Part shown: positions 8,038 through 16,030 of the stretch, in pieces
How positions within the stretch are numbered: the stretch's first letter is position 1
Layout: every line of letters begins with the position of its first letter
NCBI GenBank assembly: GCA_000482145.1
Contig: AUXH01000331.1
Coordinates: 1 to 21,138, forward strand
DNA from: Strigomonas culicis
Taxonomy: Eukaryota > Euglenozoa > Kinetoplastea > Trypanosomatida > Trypanosomatidae
Reading direction: 5' to 3'
Length of the DNA stretch: 21,138 bases
Program-made: the position numbers and the translations under genes
The notes under the pieces: model-generated
The model's database searches: none
What the model was told of the DNA's origin: nothing
What the model saw: only the letters and a program-made list of their open reading frames with translations

Positions 8038-8068
8038 CGTTTTTCTTTTACTAATTCTCCCTTTTTAG
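8038..8068 (+). promoter_or_regulatory. putative SL trans-splice acceptor for SF3B4-like gene
   Basis: A T/C-rich stretch ends with CTCCCTTTTTAG, with AG at 8067-8068. The predicted 5' UTR is 35 nt (8069-8103) with no ATG. Confidence 0.75.
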
Positions 8069-8103
8069 ATACATTGGTTGTTCTCGTAGTTGTCCGTCGT
8101 GAC

Positions 8104-8880
8104 ATGACTTCCTACAAACGAGAGGACCTCCGCCGCGTGGTGCTGTCCGATTTGTCGGAGCAATGCAACGAGGTGATCATACATGAGCTGTGCACGCAGT
8201 TCGGCCCCGTCAACGCCATTGTGTGGCCGTCCGTCCTCACGGCTACCGGCGAGTCGCAGCGGCAATCCTCCTGCTTCGTAGACTACCTCAGCTCGGAGGA
8301 CGCCAAGTACTGCTACGAGGCGCTCCAGCACACGTCGGTGAAGCTCTTCGGCCGCATCGTGCGCGTCGCCCACGCGTCCAGTGAACTGGCGCTGCGCGAG
8401 GCCGGTGTGAAGGCGCCGCGCATCACGGTGTCGCTGCACGAAATCGGCGCGAAGGTGCTCGTCCGCAATGTGGACCGCACCGCGACGGAGTTTGACCTGA
8501 CGCAGTTCTTCGAGCAGTTCGGCCCCTTCGCGGTCCCGCCGCGCATGAAGCGCGACAAGCTGGGCAACTTTAGAGGCACCGTGATTCTGTCCTACAAGGA
8601 CTTCGCGAGCAGCGACAAGCTCGTGGAGGAGATGAACGGCAAGGTGTTCCGCGACCGCGAGCTGGAGGTGCAGTACGCGGAGATGGAGGACGGCAGCGGG
8701 CGGCTCCACGGCTCGGAGGAGGAGCGGCGCAACGCGGGGCTCATTCAGGCGGAGGAGCAGCGGTACAAGGAGCACCTGAGTCAGCAGGTGGAGGAGGCAC
8801 AGCGGCAGCAGCGGACCGCGCGCGCGCAGAACACGAGCTGGGCGCAGCCCGGCAGCCAGCACACGGCACGGCGCAGCTGA
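8104..8880 (+). CDS. SF3B4: splicing factor 3B subunit 4-like (SAP49), two RRMs
   Basis: This is a 258-residue protein. SF3B4 is part of the SF3b complex of U2 snRNP and helps tether U2 near the branch site; in trypanosomatids this chiefly serves SL trans-splicing. RRM1 spans about 11-90 (RNP2-like VVLSDL 12-17, RNP1-like SSCFVDYL 55-62). RRM2 spans about 115-193 (VLVRNV 118-123, FRGTVILSY 156-164, EEMNGKVFRDRELEVQYA). RRM2 is followed by GRLHGSEEERR (199-209), matching the KGERHGSAAER element that follows RRM2 in SF3B4 homologues. The remaining tail is short, Glu/Gln-rich and helical, lacking the long Pro-rich tail of animal SF3B4. The ATG at 8104 is chosen because the frame to its left has no ATG. 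Confidence 0.85.
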   Translation: MTSYKREDLRRVVLSDLSEQCNEVIIHELCTQFGPVNAIVWPSVLTATGESQRQSSCFVDYLSSEDAKYCYEALQHTSVKLFGRIVRVAHASSELALREAGVKAPRITVSLHEIGAKVLVRNVDRTATEFDLTQFFEQFGPFAVPPRMKRDKLGNFRGTVILSYKDFASSDKLVEEMNGKVFRDRELEVQYAEMEDGSGRLHGSEEERRNAGLIQAEEQRYKEHLSQQVEEAQRQQRTARAQNTSWAQPGSQHTARRS

Positions 8881-9040
8881 CGCGCGCGTGGGTCTGGCGA
8901 GCGGAGGGTCCGCAGGCGGACCTTCGCGCATCCGACGTAACGGAAATGCTGTCGCAGTCTACATGGTCTCTAAGCGCTCTGCTATCATTTTTCTTTGTTG
9001 TTTCTCGTTTCGTTTGGTAATGCCGATCGATGAACTGGGC

Positions 9041-9107
9041 TCTACTTCACCTTCACCATCTTCTTGTCTCTTCCTTCCCTTCTTTCTCTCTTTGCTGAAG
9101 GTCATAG
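9041..9107 (+). promoter_or_regulatory. putative SL trans-splice acceptor for RPGRIP1L-like gene
   Basis: A long C/T tract (9041-9094) is followed by AG at 9099-9100 and another at 9106-9107. The 5' UTR would be 37 or 30 nt; neither contains an ATG before 9138. Confidence 0.7.
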
Positions 9108-9137
9108 CTCCCCCCTTTTTTTTGTCTCAACGGTGTG

Positions 9138-11780
9138 ATGCGACGGTCTAGCGCCCTCCCATCCGCGAGGGATCTTGAGGACCGTGTGCACCGGCTGGCG
9201 GAGGAAAACAAAAGGCTCAAGTTAGAAAAGAGTGAACTAGAAGATAAGTACAACCGCGTGAAGGCGCAGTTCCAGCGGCTGCAGGCGGACTGGCGGCAGG
9301 TGCACCCCGGCGAGGGCGCGGCCCCGCTCCAGGGGCTCACGCCGAACGCGGCCCGCTCCACTTCGCTGCCCGTCATACCGACGCGGAAGGGCTCGTCCGT
9401 CTCCATCGTGCCGTCGGCGGGCGGGTCTGCGGCCGGCGAGCTCGCCGCCGCGCGGGCGGCGCTCGCCCAGTCGCAGGGGGAGGTGCAGCAGCTGCGTCGC
9501 GCGCTGCAGGCGCAGCCCGCCGCCGGCACCGCGGAGGTCGCCCTGCTCCGCCAGCGCGTGGTGGAGCTGACGCAGGAGAGCGCGCTGCGCGAGCAGCGGC
9601 CGCCGGCACCGGTCGACCTGCCTCGCGGCTCCGTCACCGGCGGCGAGGCCCCGGGCGAGATCGCGGCCGCGGCCACGCAGGCGGCCGCGCTGCGGCAGCA
9701 GCTGGAGGAGCACTACACCGAGACGATCACGGCACTGCGCGAGGAGCGGGACAAGTTTGCGCTGCAAGCCCGCCTGCTGGAGGCGGAGAAGAAGCTGAGT
9801 GAGGAGTCCAAGGGCTCCGTGGACCCGATGGTGATGATCGAGCTGCAGAACGAGATGCGCGTCAAGACGAACGAGGTGTCGCTCATCAGCAGCCGGCTGC
9901 AGTACGCGCAGAGCCAGGTGGAGACCCTCAAGGGCGAGTGCGGGCGGCTGGTGGAGGAGCTGAAGGGCTCCCACGGCGCCCTCGCGGAGACGAAGAAGGA
10001 GGTGTTCAAACTGGAGCACGACCGCGGCCAGCTGCAGGCGCGCTGCGAGCGGCTGGACGAGACGGAGCTGTGCCTGCAGCGCACGAGCGAGGAGGTGCTG
10101 CGGCTGGAGGCGGAGCTGCTGCGGGCAGTCGGCGCGCTGCAGTCGTGCAGCCGCGAGACGGAGGCCGCCGTGCGGCGCGAGTTCCAGGCGCGGCTGCAGG
10201 AGGTGGAGGCGATGCGCGACCAGGCGGACGCGACGCGGCGCAATAGAGAGAAGGCACTGTTGGAGGCGCAGCAGCAGCTCGCGGAGGCGAAGCGGCGCAT
10301 GGATGCTCTCGTCGAGGACGTGAGCCTCTACAAGGCGGAGCTGGCCAAGGCGGAGAAGGAGCGCGGCAGCCTCGCCGCGCAGATCACCGTTGGCGGCCTC
10401 ACCACGAAGGACCTGGACGACGACGAGGTACACCGCGCGCTGGCGGTCGCCGCGCTCAAAAAGCGCAGCGACGCGCAGGCGAAGCACACGGGCCTCGTCG
10501 ACGACCACATCTCGAGCAAGGGGCTCAGCCAGGAGGCGGCGGCGGCGCTGGGCCTGTACGAGGCCCTGCAGTGGGACGAGGGCTGGGAGACGGGGCAGCT
10601 GCGCGAGGCGCTGTCGACGGCCGCGCTCGACCTGGAGCTGGCCGGCACGCGCTGCCAGCAGATGGTGGAGCAGGTGGAGCAGGGCCGCGACCTGCTCCAC
10701 AAGATGTCCGCCGAGCGTGACGACCTGCTGGAGGAGAACGTGGAGATGCGCCGGCGCCTGCGGCACGTTCAGACGGTGCTGGCGAAGCAGCAGCTGCAGG
10801 CGTACCGAGCGGCGGCCGCCGAGAGCGTCTCCGCGGAGAACCCGCACAACGGCCTCATCAGCTTCTGCGTCCGCGAGCTGCAGGCGGAGGAGGGCCTGCT
10901 GGGCGCCTTCGGCGTCGCCGATTTCTCGCAGCCGATCAGTGCTTTCGTCAGCCTGGACGGCTTCCTGGACTACGAGACGATGCTGTCGCCGCCGGTGCAC
11001 ACACTTCAGGAGGCGCTCGACGTCCACTTCCAGTACGCGGACCTCAACAAGGACGAGATCACCATCGGCGAGATCCAGAACACGACCTTCACCTTCCAGC
11101 TGCACCGCGGGAGTGGGGACGGCAGCGAGGTGGTGGCCATGGCGGAGCTGCCTGGCCGTGCGCTGCTCAGCGCGCGCGAGGTGTCCCAGGAGGAGGTGCT
11201 GCGCCTCATCGACGGCAGCGGCAGCACGCTCGGCCGCCTCGTCGTCGAGTTCAGCTGCAGCCGGCTGATGCTGCCGGTGCTGCTGGGCGAGCCGCTGCAG
11301 GAGCAGCAGCTGGCCATGCCGTCCGCGGCGGTCAAGGCCGCGCTCGTCGCGCTGCGCGCGGTCGCGTATCTGCGCGTCCAGGTCTTTCGCGCGGCGGGGC
11401 TGCGCAGCAGCAACGGCGTCACGCTGCCGCAGCCCTACGTCTTTTACACGGCGCACGGGCCGCTGGGCGGCTTCAGCTGTGTGCGCGACACCGTTGTGCG
11501 GCCGGCGAGCCGCGCGCTGACGGTGGAGCCGACCTTCGACGTGGCGCCGACAGATCACCGCGTCGTCGTCGACCGCGAGCTCATCCGCTTCCTGCGGCAC
11601 GGCAGCGTGACGTTTGTCGTCTTCGACGAGCTCGCGAAGGACCCGCAGGCGAACCTGGGCGTGGTGGAGGTGCCGCTGCGGCCGCTGCTCGCGTCGCCGC
11701 AGGCGTGCGTGAGACAGACAGAGGCCCTGCACCCACAGGGCAGCCTCTCCGTCGGGATCTCGTGGGTGACCGTCGCGTAG
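9138..11780 (+). CDS. RPGRIP1L/MKS5-like ciliary transition-zone protein
   Basis: This is an 880-residue protein. RPGRIP1L (MKS5/NPHP8) organises the ciliary transition zone and docks MKS and NPHP modules. The N-terminal helix (about 10-55: DLEDRVHRLAEENKRLKLEK) resembles the family's opening coiled coil. Long coiled coils, rich in Ala, Glu, Gln and Arg, continue to about residue 560. Residues about 575-715 fit the family-specific first C2 domain, including LDYETMLSPPVHTLQEALDV and GEIQNTTFTFQLHRG. Residues about 740-875 fit a second C2 domain (YLRVQVFRAAGLRSS, QPYVFYTAHG, VTFVVFDE) without the Asp cluster of calcium-binding C2 domains. The coiled-coil, C2, C2 order supports RPGRIP1/RPGRIP1L. 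It is shorter than vertebrate RPGRIP1L and lacks an extra C-terminal domain. A generic C2 coiled-coil protein is the alternative. Confidence 0.8.
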   Translation: MRRSSALPSARDLEDRVHRLAEENKRLKLEKSELEDKYNRVKAQFQRLQADWRQVHPGEGAAPLQGLTPNAARSTSLPVIPTRKGSSVSIVPSAGGSAAGELAAARAALAQSQGEVQQLRRALQAQPAAGTAEVALLRQRVVELTQESALREQRPPAPVDLPRGSVTGGEAPGEIAAAATQAAALRQQLEEHYTETITALREERDKFALQARLLEAEKKLSEESKGSVDPMVMIELQNEMRVKTNEVSLISSRLQYAQSQVETLKGECGRLVEELKGSHGALAETKKEVFKLEHDRGQLQARCERLDETELCLQRTSEEVLRLEAELLRAVGALQSCSRETEAAVRREFQARLQEVEAMRDQADATRRNREKALLEAQQQLAEAKRRMDALVEDVSLYKAELAKAEKERGSLAAQITVGGLTTKDLDDDEVHRALAVAALKKRSDAQAKHTGLVDDHISSKGLSQEAAAALGLYEALQWDEGWETGQLREALSTAALDLELAGTRCQQMVEQVEQGRDLLHKMSAERDDLLEENVEMRRRLRHVQTVLAKQQLQAYRAAAAESVSAENPHNGLISFCVRELQAEEGLLGAFGVADFSQPISAFVSLDGFLDYETMLSPPVHTLQEALDVHFQYADLNKDEITIGEIQNTTFTFQLHRGSGDGSEVVAMAELPGRALLSAREVSQEEVLRLIDGSGSTLGRLVVEFSCSRLMLPVLLGEPLQEQQLAMPSAAVKAALVALRAVAYLRVQVFRAAGLRSSNGVTLPQPYVFYTAHGPLGGFSCVRDTVVRPASRALTVEPTFDVAPTDHRVVVDRELIRFLRHGSVTFVVFDELAKDPQANLGVVEVPLRPLLASPQACVRQTEALHPQGSLSVGISWVTVA

Positions 11781-12336
11781 AGGTGCGATGCGTTCACGGG
11801 TCCTGAGTGCTGGCATTGCGTGCCGCATTACCTCTGGTTGTTTCCTCATATCCTTATAGAAATATCTACCTATTAGACTGTTAGACAGCTGTGTTTTGAT
11901 GTCCGTACACACACATAAATATATACATACATACATCTAAGACGCGCACACATTGTATTTTTGATTTACTCACCATAAGCAAGACCAACAAGCATGTTGG
12001 AGTGTATACGGTTGTAAAATGAGCGCTCCGTTTACTCATCGTGTTCTTATTCTCTGCCCCTCTCGGTCTTCTTGTCTTCCCTTCCCTTCCCCTTTACTGC
12101 GGTGCTCAAAAGGAAACTTCTTTATACATTTTCTTATATATAATATATATATATATATATATATCTTTTTTTATTTCTTTTTCACATTTTAGGTATTACT
12201 AGAGTAAAAGCACCAATTACCGCTTTTTTTTCCCTCAGCATCTTGAAGGTTTTGTTGAACACTCCTTTTTGCTTTTGAATTTCTACATTTTTTCTCTGCA
12301 AGCATATTTAAGCTTGCATTTCGATTCCTATACACA
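11781..12336 (+). other. AT-rich spacer before the kinase gene
   Basis: With the following tract this makes a 629-nt gap. It contains CA/TA-rich simple sequence near 11908-11935, an (AT)11 run and several T-rich stretches. The pyrimidine-rich stretch near 12056-12095 could be an additional processing signal. No ORF here has gene-like composition. Confidence 0.55.
12143..12164. repeat. (AT)11 dinucleotide repeat
   Basis: Eleven consecutive AT units lie in the spacer about 245 nt upstream of the kinase start. The run is self-complementary and likely to be length-polymorphic. Confidence 0.95.
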
Positions 12337-12399
12337 TTTTTCTTTTTTTTATTTGGTATCTCTCTATCTCTCTATATACATTCCATCGCTTCCAACGAG
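12337..12399 (+). promoter_or_regulatory. putative SL trans-splice acceptor for CaMKK-like kinase
   Basis: The T/C-rich tract includes CTCTCTATCTCTCTATATAC and is followed by the first AG at 12398-12399. The predicted 5' UTR is only 10 nt, ending at ATG 12410. Confidence 0.65.
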
Positions 12400-12409
12400 G
12401 TTGGAGATC

Positions 12410-15160
12410 ATGAAGTCACGGGCTGCTTTCTCTAGCCCTGACGCGGCGCTAGACGCTTTCACCGAACAGTTTTCTTCTTTCAATGCGCATGTCTGCGGCG
12501 AGGACCCCGACGTCCGCGACGGCAACACAAGCCTACCGCTCGGCAATGCGAGCGACTCGCACTCGCTCCTCTTCCGGAGTGCCCTCGCGGGCGGGCAGCA
12601 GAACGGTGTCCAGGCGTCCAACTTCATGAGCCTGGAGCCCAGCCAGCCAACGAGCTTTCTCGGCGTGATGTCCATGGGGTCGGTCGGCCGCATCCTGTCG
12701 GCCCCGTCGCGCCACGCGACGTCACCGGACGGCTCCAGCGGGTACCGGCCGATACCCGTCATCGCCGCGACGCGGGGTGCCGCGCCGTCCGGCAAGCAGG
12801 AGGGCCCGCAGCAGCAGCAGCGCAACGAGTCTGCCCTGTCCAGCTACGTGGACCGCAAGGTGACGGAGGCGACCGACAAGAGCGCGCCGGAGGCCGAGCG
12901 CGCCGCCGCGGTGCGCGAGCTCGCGGACCGCCTCCGGCAGCTGTACCGCATCACGGGAGAGCTCTTCGGCGCGCTGGGGTCGTGGCGCGCGGAGCACAGC
13001 ACGAGCGTCAACATGCTGGAGCCCATGTCGAAGGTGGTGTCCGTGCTGCCGACCGGCGGCATCCACGCCCCCGGCTCGCCGCTGCTGCCGGAGCCGCTGC
13101 GGCCGCGGGCCGTCGACCCAACGGTGAAGGACGCCTTCATGCGCGCGGCGCGCGTGTCGAACAGCGGGAGCCAGAGCACGATGGACACGCTCAACAACTA
13201 CTACATCGTGCGGCGGCTCGGCCAGGGCAAGTTCGGCACAGTCATGCTCTGCGTCGAGTCGGTCACCAAGACGCCGTACGCCGTCAAGTCGCTGCGCAAG
13301 ACGAGGAAGAGCAACCGGCCGCGGCTGCAGGGGCTGATGGACCGCTCCACGAACAACAGCGTGTCGATGAGCTCCATGCAGTCGGGCGGGCGGGCGCCCA
13401 AGTCGCACCCGCGGAGCGGCACCGCGAATAATCAGCGGCCCACGGCGGCCTCGGCCGCCGCGCTCGAGGCCGCTGAGGCGATCACGCCGGAGGAGCACGA
13501 GGTGCGCATCCAGCGGCGCCTGCGGCACCCCCACATCGCCGGCCTGCGCGAGGTGATCGACGACGAGGAGGACGGCGTGCTGTACATGGTGATGGGCTAC
13601 GCCGCCAAGGGCGCCATCACGACGCTGCATGACTACGACCGCGAGCGGCAGTGCCTGCCGTGCGACGTGGTGCGCCCGCTGTCGAAGATGGTCCGCTGCG
13701 TGAGGCAGATCGCGGACGCACTGCGCTACATGCACAGCCAGCGCATCGTGCACAACGATATCAAGCCGGACAACGTGCTGCTGCGCGAGGACGGCAGCGT
13801 GCTGCTGGTCGACTTTGGCGAGGCGGAGCTGCTCCCCGCCGGGGCGAGCGATCGCACGGTGCGGCGCAGCCAGTGCCACTCCAACGGCGCGCACAGCGCC
13901 ATGTTCAACACGTCCATGTCCCTCGCCGGCGTATCGGCCATCAACACGCAGACCTACGCCGAGGTGGGCGACGGCGCCTACCAGCCGGACTCCTCCGTGT
14001 TCCTCGCGGCTGGCGTCGGCCCCGACGGCAAGATGGTGAAGCGCGGCGTCGTCGGCACGCCCGCCTTCACGGCGCCGGAGCTCGTGGAGCGTAGCGAGTG
14101 CAGCCCGCGCTCGGACGTGTGGTCCCTCGGCGTCATGATCTACGCGATGCTCTTCGGGCGGCTGCCCTTCGCGGCGGCGACGCTGCCCGACACGTACAAG
14201 GCGGTCGCGCAGGCGCCGCTGACCTTTCCCGCCTACGAGGAGGTGCCGCAGCGGGAGGAGATGGACGCCGAGTGGTACGGCGAGTGGGTGGCGCTCTGCC
14301 GCCAGCTCCTCACGCGCGACCCGGACGCGCGGCTGTCGCTGCGCGAACTCGGCCGCAGCCGCTGCCTGCGGCCGCGGCCGCGCGCCACCCCCGTGTCCGC
14401 GCCGGTGTCGCTGCCGAGCCGCGCGCTGCCGGGCGCGGCGACGCCGCCGAGCGTGGAGAAGACGCTCGACGGGCCGCGCAGCACCTCCGGCGACGGCACC
14501 GCGGCCCGCATGCTGCGCGCGGAGGAAGACACGACGACGCTGGTCGCGGTACTGTGCGACATGAACGCGTCCATGGACCACCCGGAGGACGGCAGCGAGG
14601 TCACCGGCATCAACCAGACGATCCCCTTCATATCCCTCTGCCAGGACGCGGAGGACGGGTCGGCGGACGGCGCAGCGCCGGGGCACCTGCACTGCCTGTC
14701 CATGACCACGGCGGACTACGAGCTCGGGAAGGACCTGATGCCGCTCGTCCGCCGCGGCCCCTTCCGCCAGGTGGTCGTCACACCCGATGAGCTCGAGAAG
14801 ATTATGATGGCGACCATGACGGACGACGGCCTGCCGTCCGCACGCCACCGCATGTCGAGGCCGGTGGTGTACGACAGCACCTCGAGCCACAGGCGAGGGC
14901 CCTCGTACTTCGCGGACGCCGCTGCGTACGACGAGGAGGAGGGAGATGGGTTGAACCCCGACACGCGGAGCGACGAGAGCCAGACAGGCGCCCTCACGAC
15001 GCGCTACGGTACGCAGCGTCTGACGTCGGCCGGTAAGCGCGTCGGCACCAGAGGAAAGGCGGAGCGCGACAGCGCCGCGCAGCAGAGCCGACTGTCGAAA
15101 GGCATCATGACCTCACCCTCTAAGACTCAGGGGGTTCTAAAAGCAAAGGGGACTGACTGA
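12410..15160 (+). CDS. CaMKK-like serine/threonine protein kinase
   Basis: This is a 916-residue protein with a kinase domain about residues 263-650 between low-complexity N- and C-terminal regions. Visible motifs are the glycine loop GQGKFGTV (G271, G273, G276), lysine K293 in YAVKSL, IVHNDIKPDN (catalytic D450), DFG at D468, GTPAFTAPE (APE at 555-557) and SDVWSLGVMIYAMLFG. The insert between K293 and the C helix, HPHIAGLREVIDDEEDGVLY, GTPAF-APE and LTFPAYE resemble CaMKK, the upstream kinases of CaMK and AMPK/SNF1. The catalytic Arg of HRD is Asn, so it is a non-RD kinase. The D468 to E557 activation segment is about 90 residues, roughly three times the usual length. The ATG at 12410 follows the acceptor; the hydrophobic in-frame stretch upstream has no ATG. 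The substrate is not inferable from sequence. Confidence 0.85.
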   Translation: MKSRAAFSSPDAALDAFTEQFSSFNAHVCGEDPDVRDGNTSLPLGNASDSHSLLFRSALAGGQQNGVQASNFMSLEPSQPTSFLGVMSMGSVGRILSAPSRHATSPDGSSGYRPIPVIAATRGAAPSGKQEGPQQQQRNESALSSYVDRKVTEATDKSAPEAERAAAVRELADRLRQLYRITGELFGALGSWRAEHSTSVNMLEPMSKVVSVLPTGGIHAPGSPLLPEPLRPRAVDPTVKDAFMRAARVSNSGSQSTMDTLNNYYIVRRLGQGKFGTVMLCVESVTKTPYAVKSLRKTRKSNRPRLQGLMDRSTNNSVSMSSMQSGGRAPKSHPRSGTANNQRPTAASAAALEAAEAITPEEHEVRIQRRLRHPHIAGLREVIDDEEDGVLYMVMGYAAKGAITTLHDYDRERQCLPCDVVRPLSKMVRCVRQIADALRYMHSQRIVHNDIKPDNVLLREDGSVLLVDFGEAELLPAGASDRTVRRSQCHSNGAHSAMFNTSMSLAGVSAINTQTYAEVGDGAYQPDSSVFLAAGVGPDGKMVKRGVVGTPAFTAPELVERSECSPRSDVWSLGVMIYAMLFGRLPFAAATLPDTYKAVAQAPLTFPAYEEVPQREEMDAEWYGEWVALCRQLLTRDPDARLSLRELGRSRCLRPRPRATPVSAPVSLPSRALPGAATPPSVEKTLDGPRSTSGDGTAARMLRAEEDTTTLVAVLCDMNASMDHPEDGSEVTGINQTIPFISLCQDAEDGSADGAAPGHLHCLSMTTADYELGKDLMPLVRRGPFRQVVVTPDELEKIMMATMTDDGLPSARHRMSRPVVYDSTSSHRRGPSYFADAAAYDEEEGDGLNPDTRSDESQTGALTTRYGTQRLTSAGKRVGTRGKAERDSAAQQSRLSKGIMTSPSKTQGVLKAKGTD

Positions 15161-15966
15161 AGCAAAATCGTTCTCACCTGTTTACTCGATGAGGAAACTG
15201 CTGTGCGTTCTGTTTTTTTCTTCTTCTTTCATTCTTACTATCCCCAAACATTGCCCGATTTGAGTTCTCTGGATGCTTCATACGATTTCAGTACCTACTT
15301 TTTTTTTTGCCAGTGTATGTGAGCATGAGTCATTTTTTTTTGTTTTAGCTTCTTTTTTTTTTCTCGATTTACTCACAGCAAAAAGTGAATATACACTCAT
15401 TTTGTTTCGTAGATGTACATATGTTAATGTACACTTCCGAAGGGGTTCCGACCCTTTACATTATACACACATTTTTGTGTCAGTATTCCTTCACCCTATT
15501 ATATACTAGTTTTTTATTTATTTCCTTATTCAACATCAAAATGGCGTGTGAACTTAATACAAAACAGATTAGTTGAAATTTTGGTTTGCAATTCGCTTCG
15601 AAGAAGTCCGTGTCAAAATCGGATGTTTTTTTTTATTATTATTGTCACCTTTTCTTTCCTTTTTCTGTTCTTTTTGATGTTGAATATCTTTTTATATTGC
15701 TGTATATGTATACGTATATATTCATACATCAATTCTTACTCTTATATCTGTAAGTTGAATAGGATATGTGGTATCATGAAGAGTAGGAAACACGTAAAAT
15801 ATGCCGCTGTTCAACAGTTCAAAACCAAATACTCTACTCTCTACTTCCTCTTTATGCACATATACACACATACATCACCTCTGTTTTTGTGTGTAGACAT
15901 TCTTTCTCGCTCCACTCTGCATCACACCTCTACCGCTGCCGCACGACCCCCGAGATCACTAAGACG
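15161..15966 (+). other. long AT-rich spacer after the kinase gene
   Basis: With the following tract this is the longest gap (870 nt). It has many T runs (for example about 15300-15309, 15332-15340, 15352-15362) and low GC. The frame of the next gene stays open without a stop from about 15548, but the stretch is Phe/Ile/Tyr-rich and differs from all real coding DNA here. A 7-bp inverted repeat lies at 15414-15433. I see no tRNA or other RNA gene that I can support. Confidence 0.5.
15414..15433. repeat. short inverted repeat, potential hairpin
   Basis: TGTACAT (15414-15420) and ATGTACA (15427-15433) form a perfect 7-bp stem with a 6-nt loop. A second weaker 5-bp stem (AAGGG at 15440-15444 with CCCTT at 15452-15456) follows. 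In AT-rich DNA this may be chance. Confidence 0.5.
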
Positions 15967-16026
15967 TCTCTCTGTCTCTTTTTCCTTCCGTGTTGCACTC
16001 CCCCCCCCTCTACTCCCTCCTCACAG
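15967..16026 (+). promoter_or_regulatory. putative SL trans-splice acceptor, 4-nt 5' UTR
   Basis: A C/T-dominated tract runs from 15967 without any AG until CACAG at 16022-16026. AG 16025-16026 is 4 nt before ATG 16031, so the mRNA would have almost no 5' UTR beyond the spliced leader. Confidence 0.7.
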
Positions 16027-16030
16027 TCAC

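Noticed and set aside
9237..11936. Very long antisense open frame (899 codons) opposite the RPGRIP1L-like gene, with similar ones opposite the kinase (12722-14890) and PPR-like gene (1936-3198).
   Set aside because: Strong G/C third-position bias on the + strand removes stop codons from an antisense frame. The translations are Arg/His/Leu/Val-rich without domains, and all processing signals are on the + strand.
12269..12409. Hydrophobic in-frame extension upstream of the kinase start that could look like a membrane anchor.
   Set aside because: It has no ATG, lies in the pyrimidine tract and is upstream of the likely splice acceptor at 12398-12399.
15438..15458. GGTTCCGACCC segment resembling a tRNA B box or T arm.
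   Set aside because: It departs from the GGTTCGANTCC consensus, and no A box, anticodon arm or acceptor stem can be drawn upstream.
15273..15509. 78-codon ATG-initiated ORF in the long spacer.
   Set aside because: The Phe-rich composition reflects T runs; there is no GC-rich codon bias and no domain.
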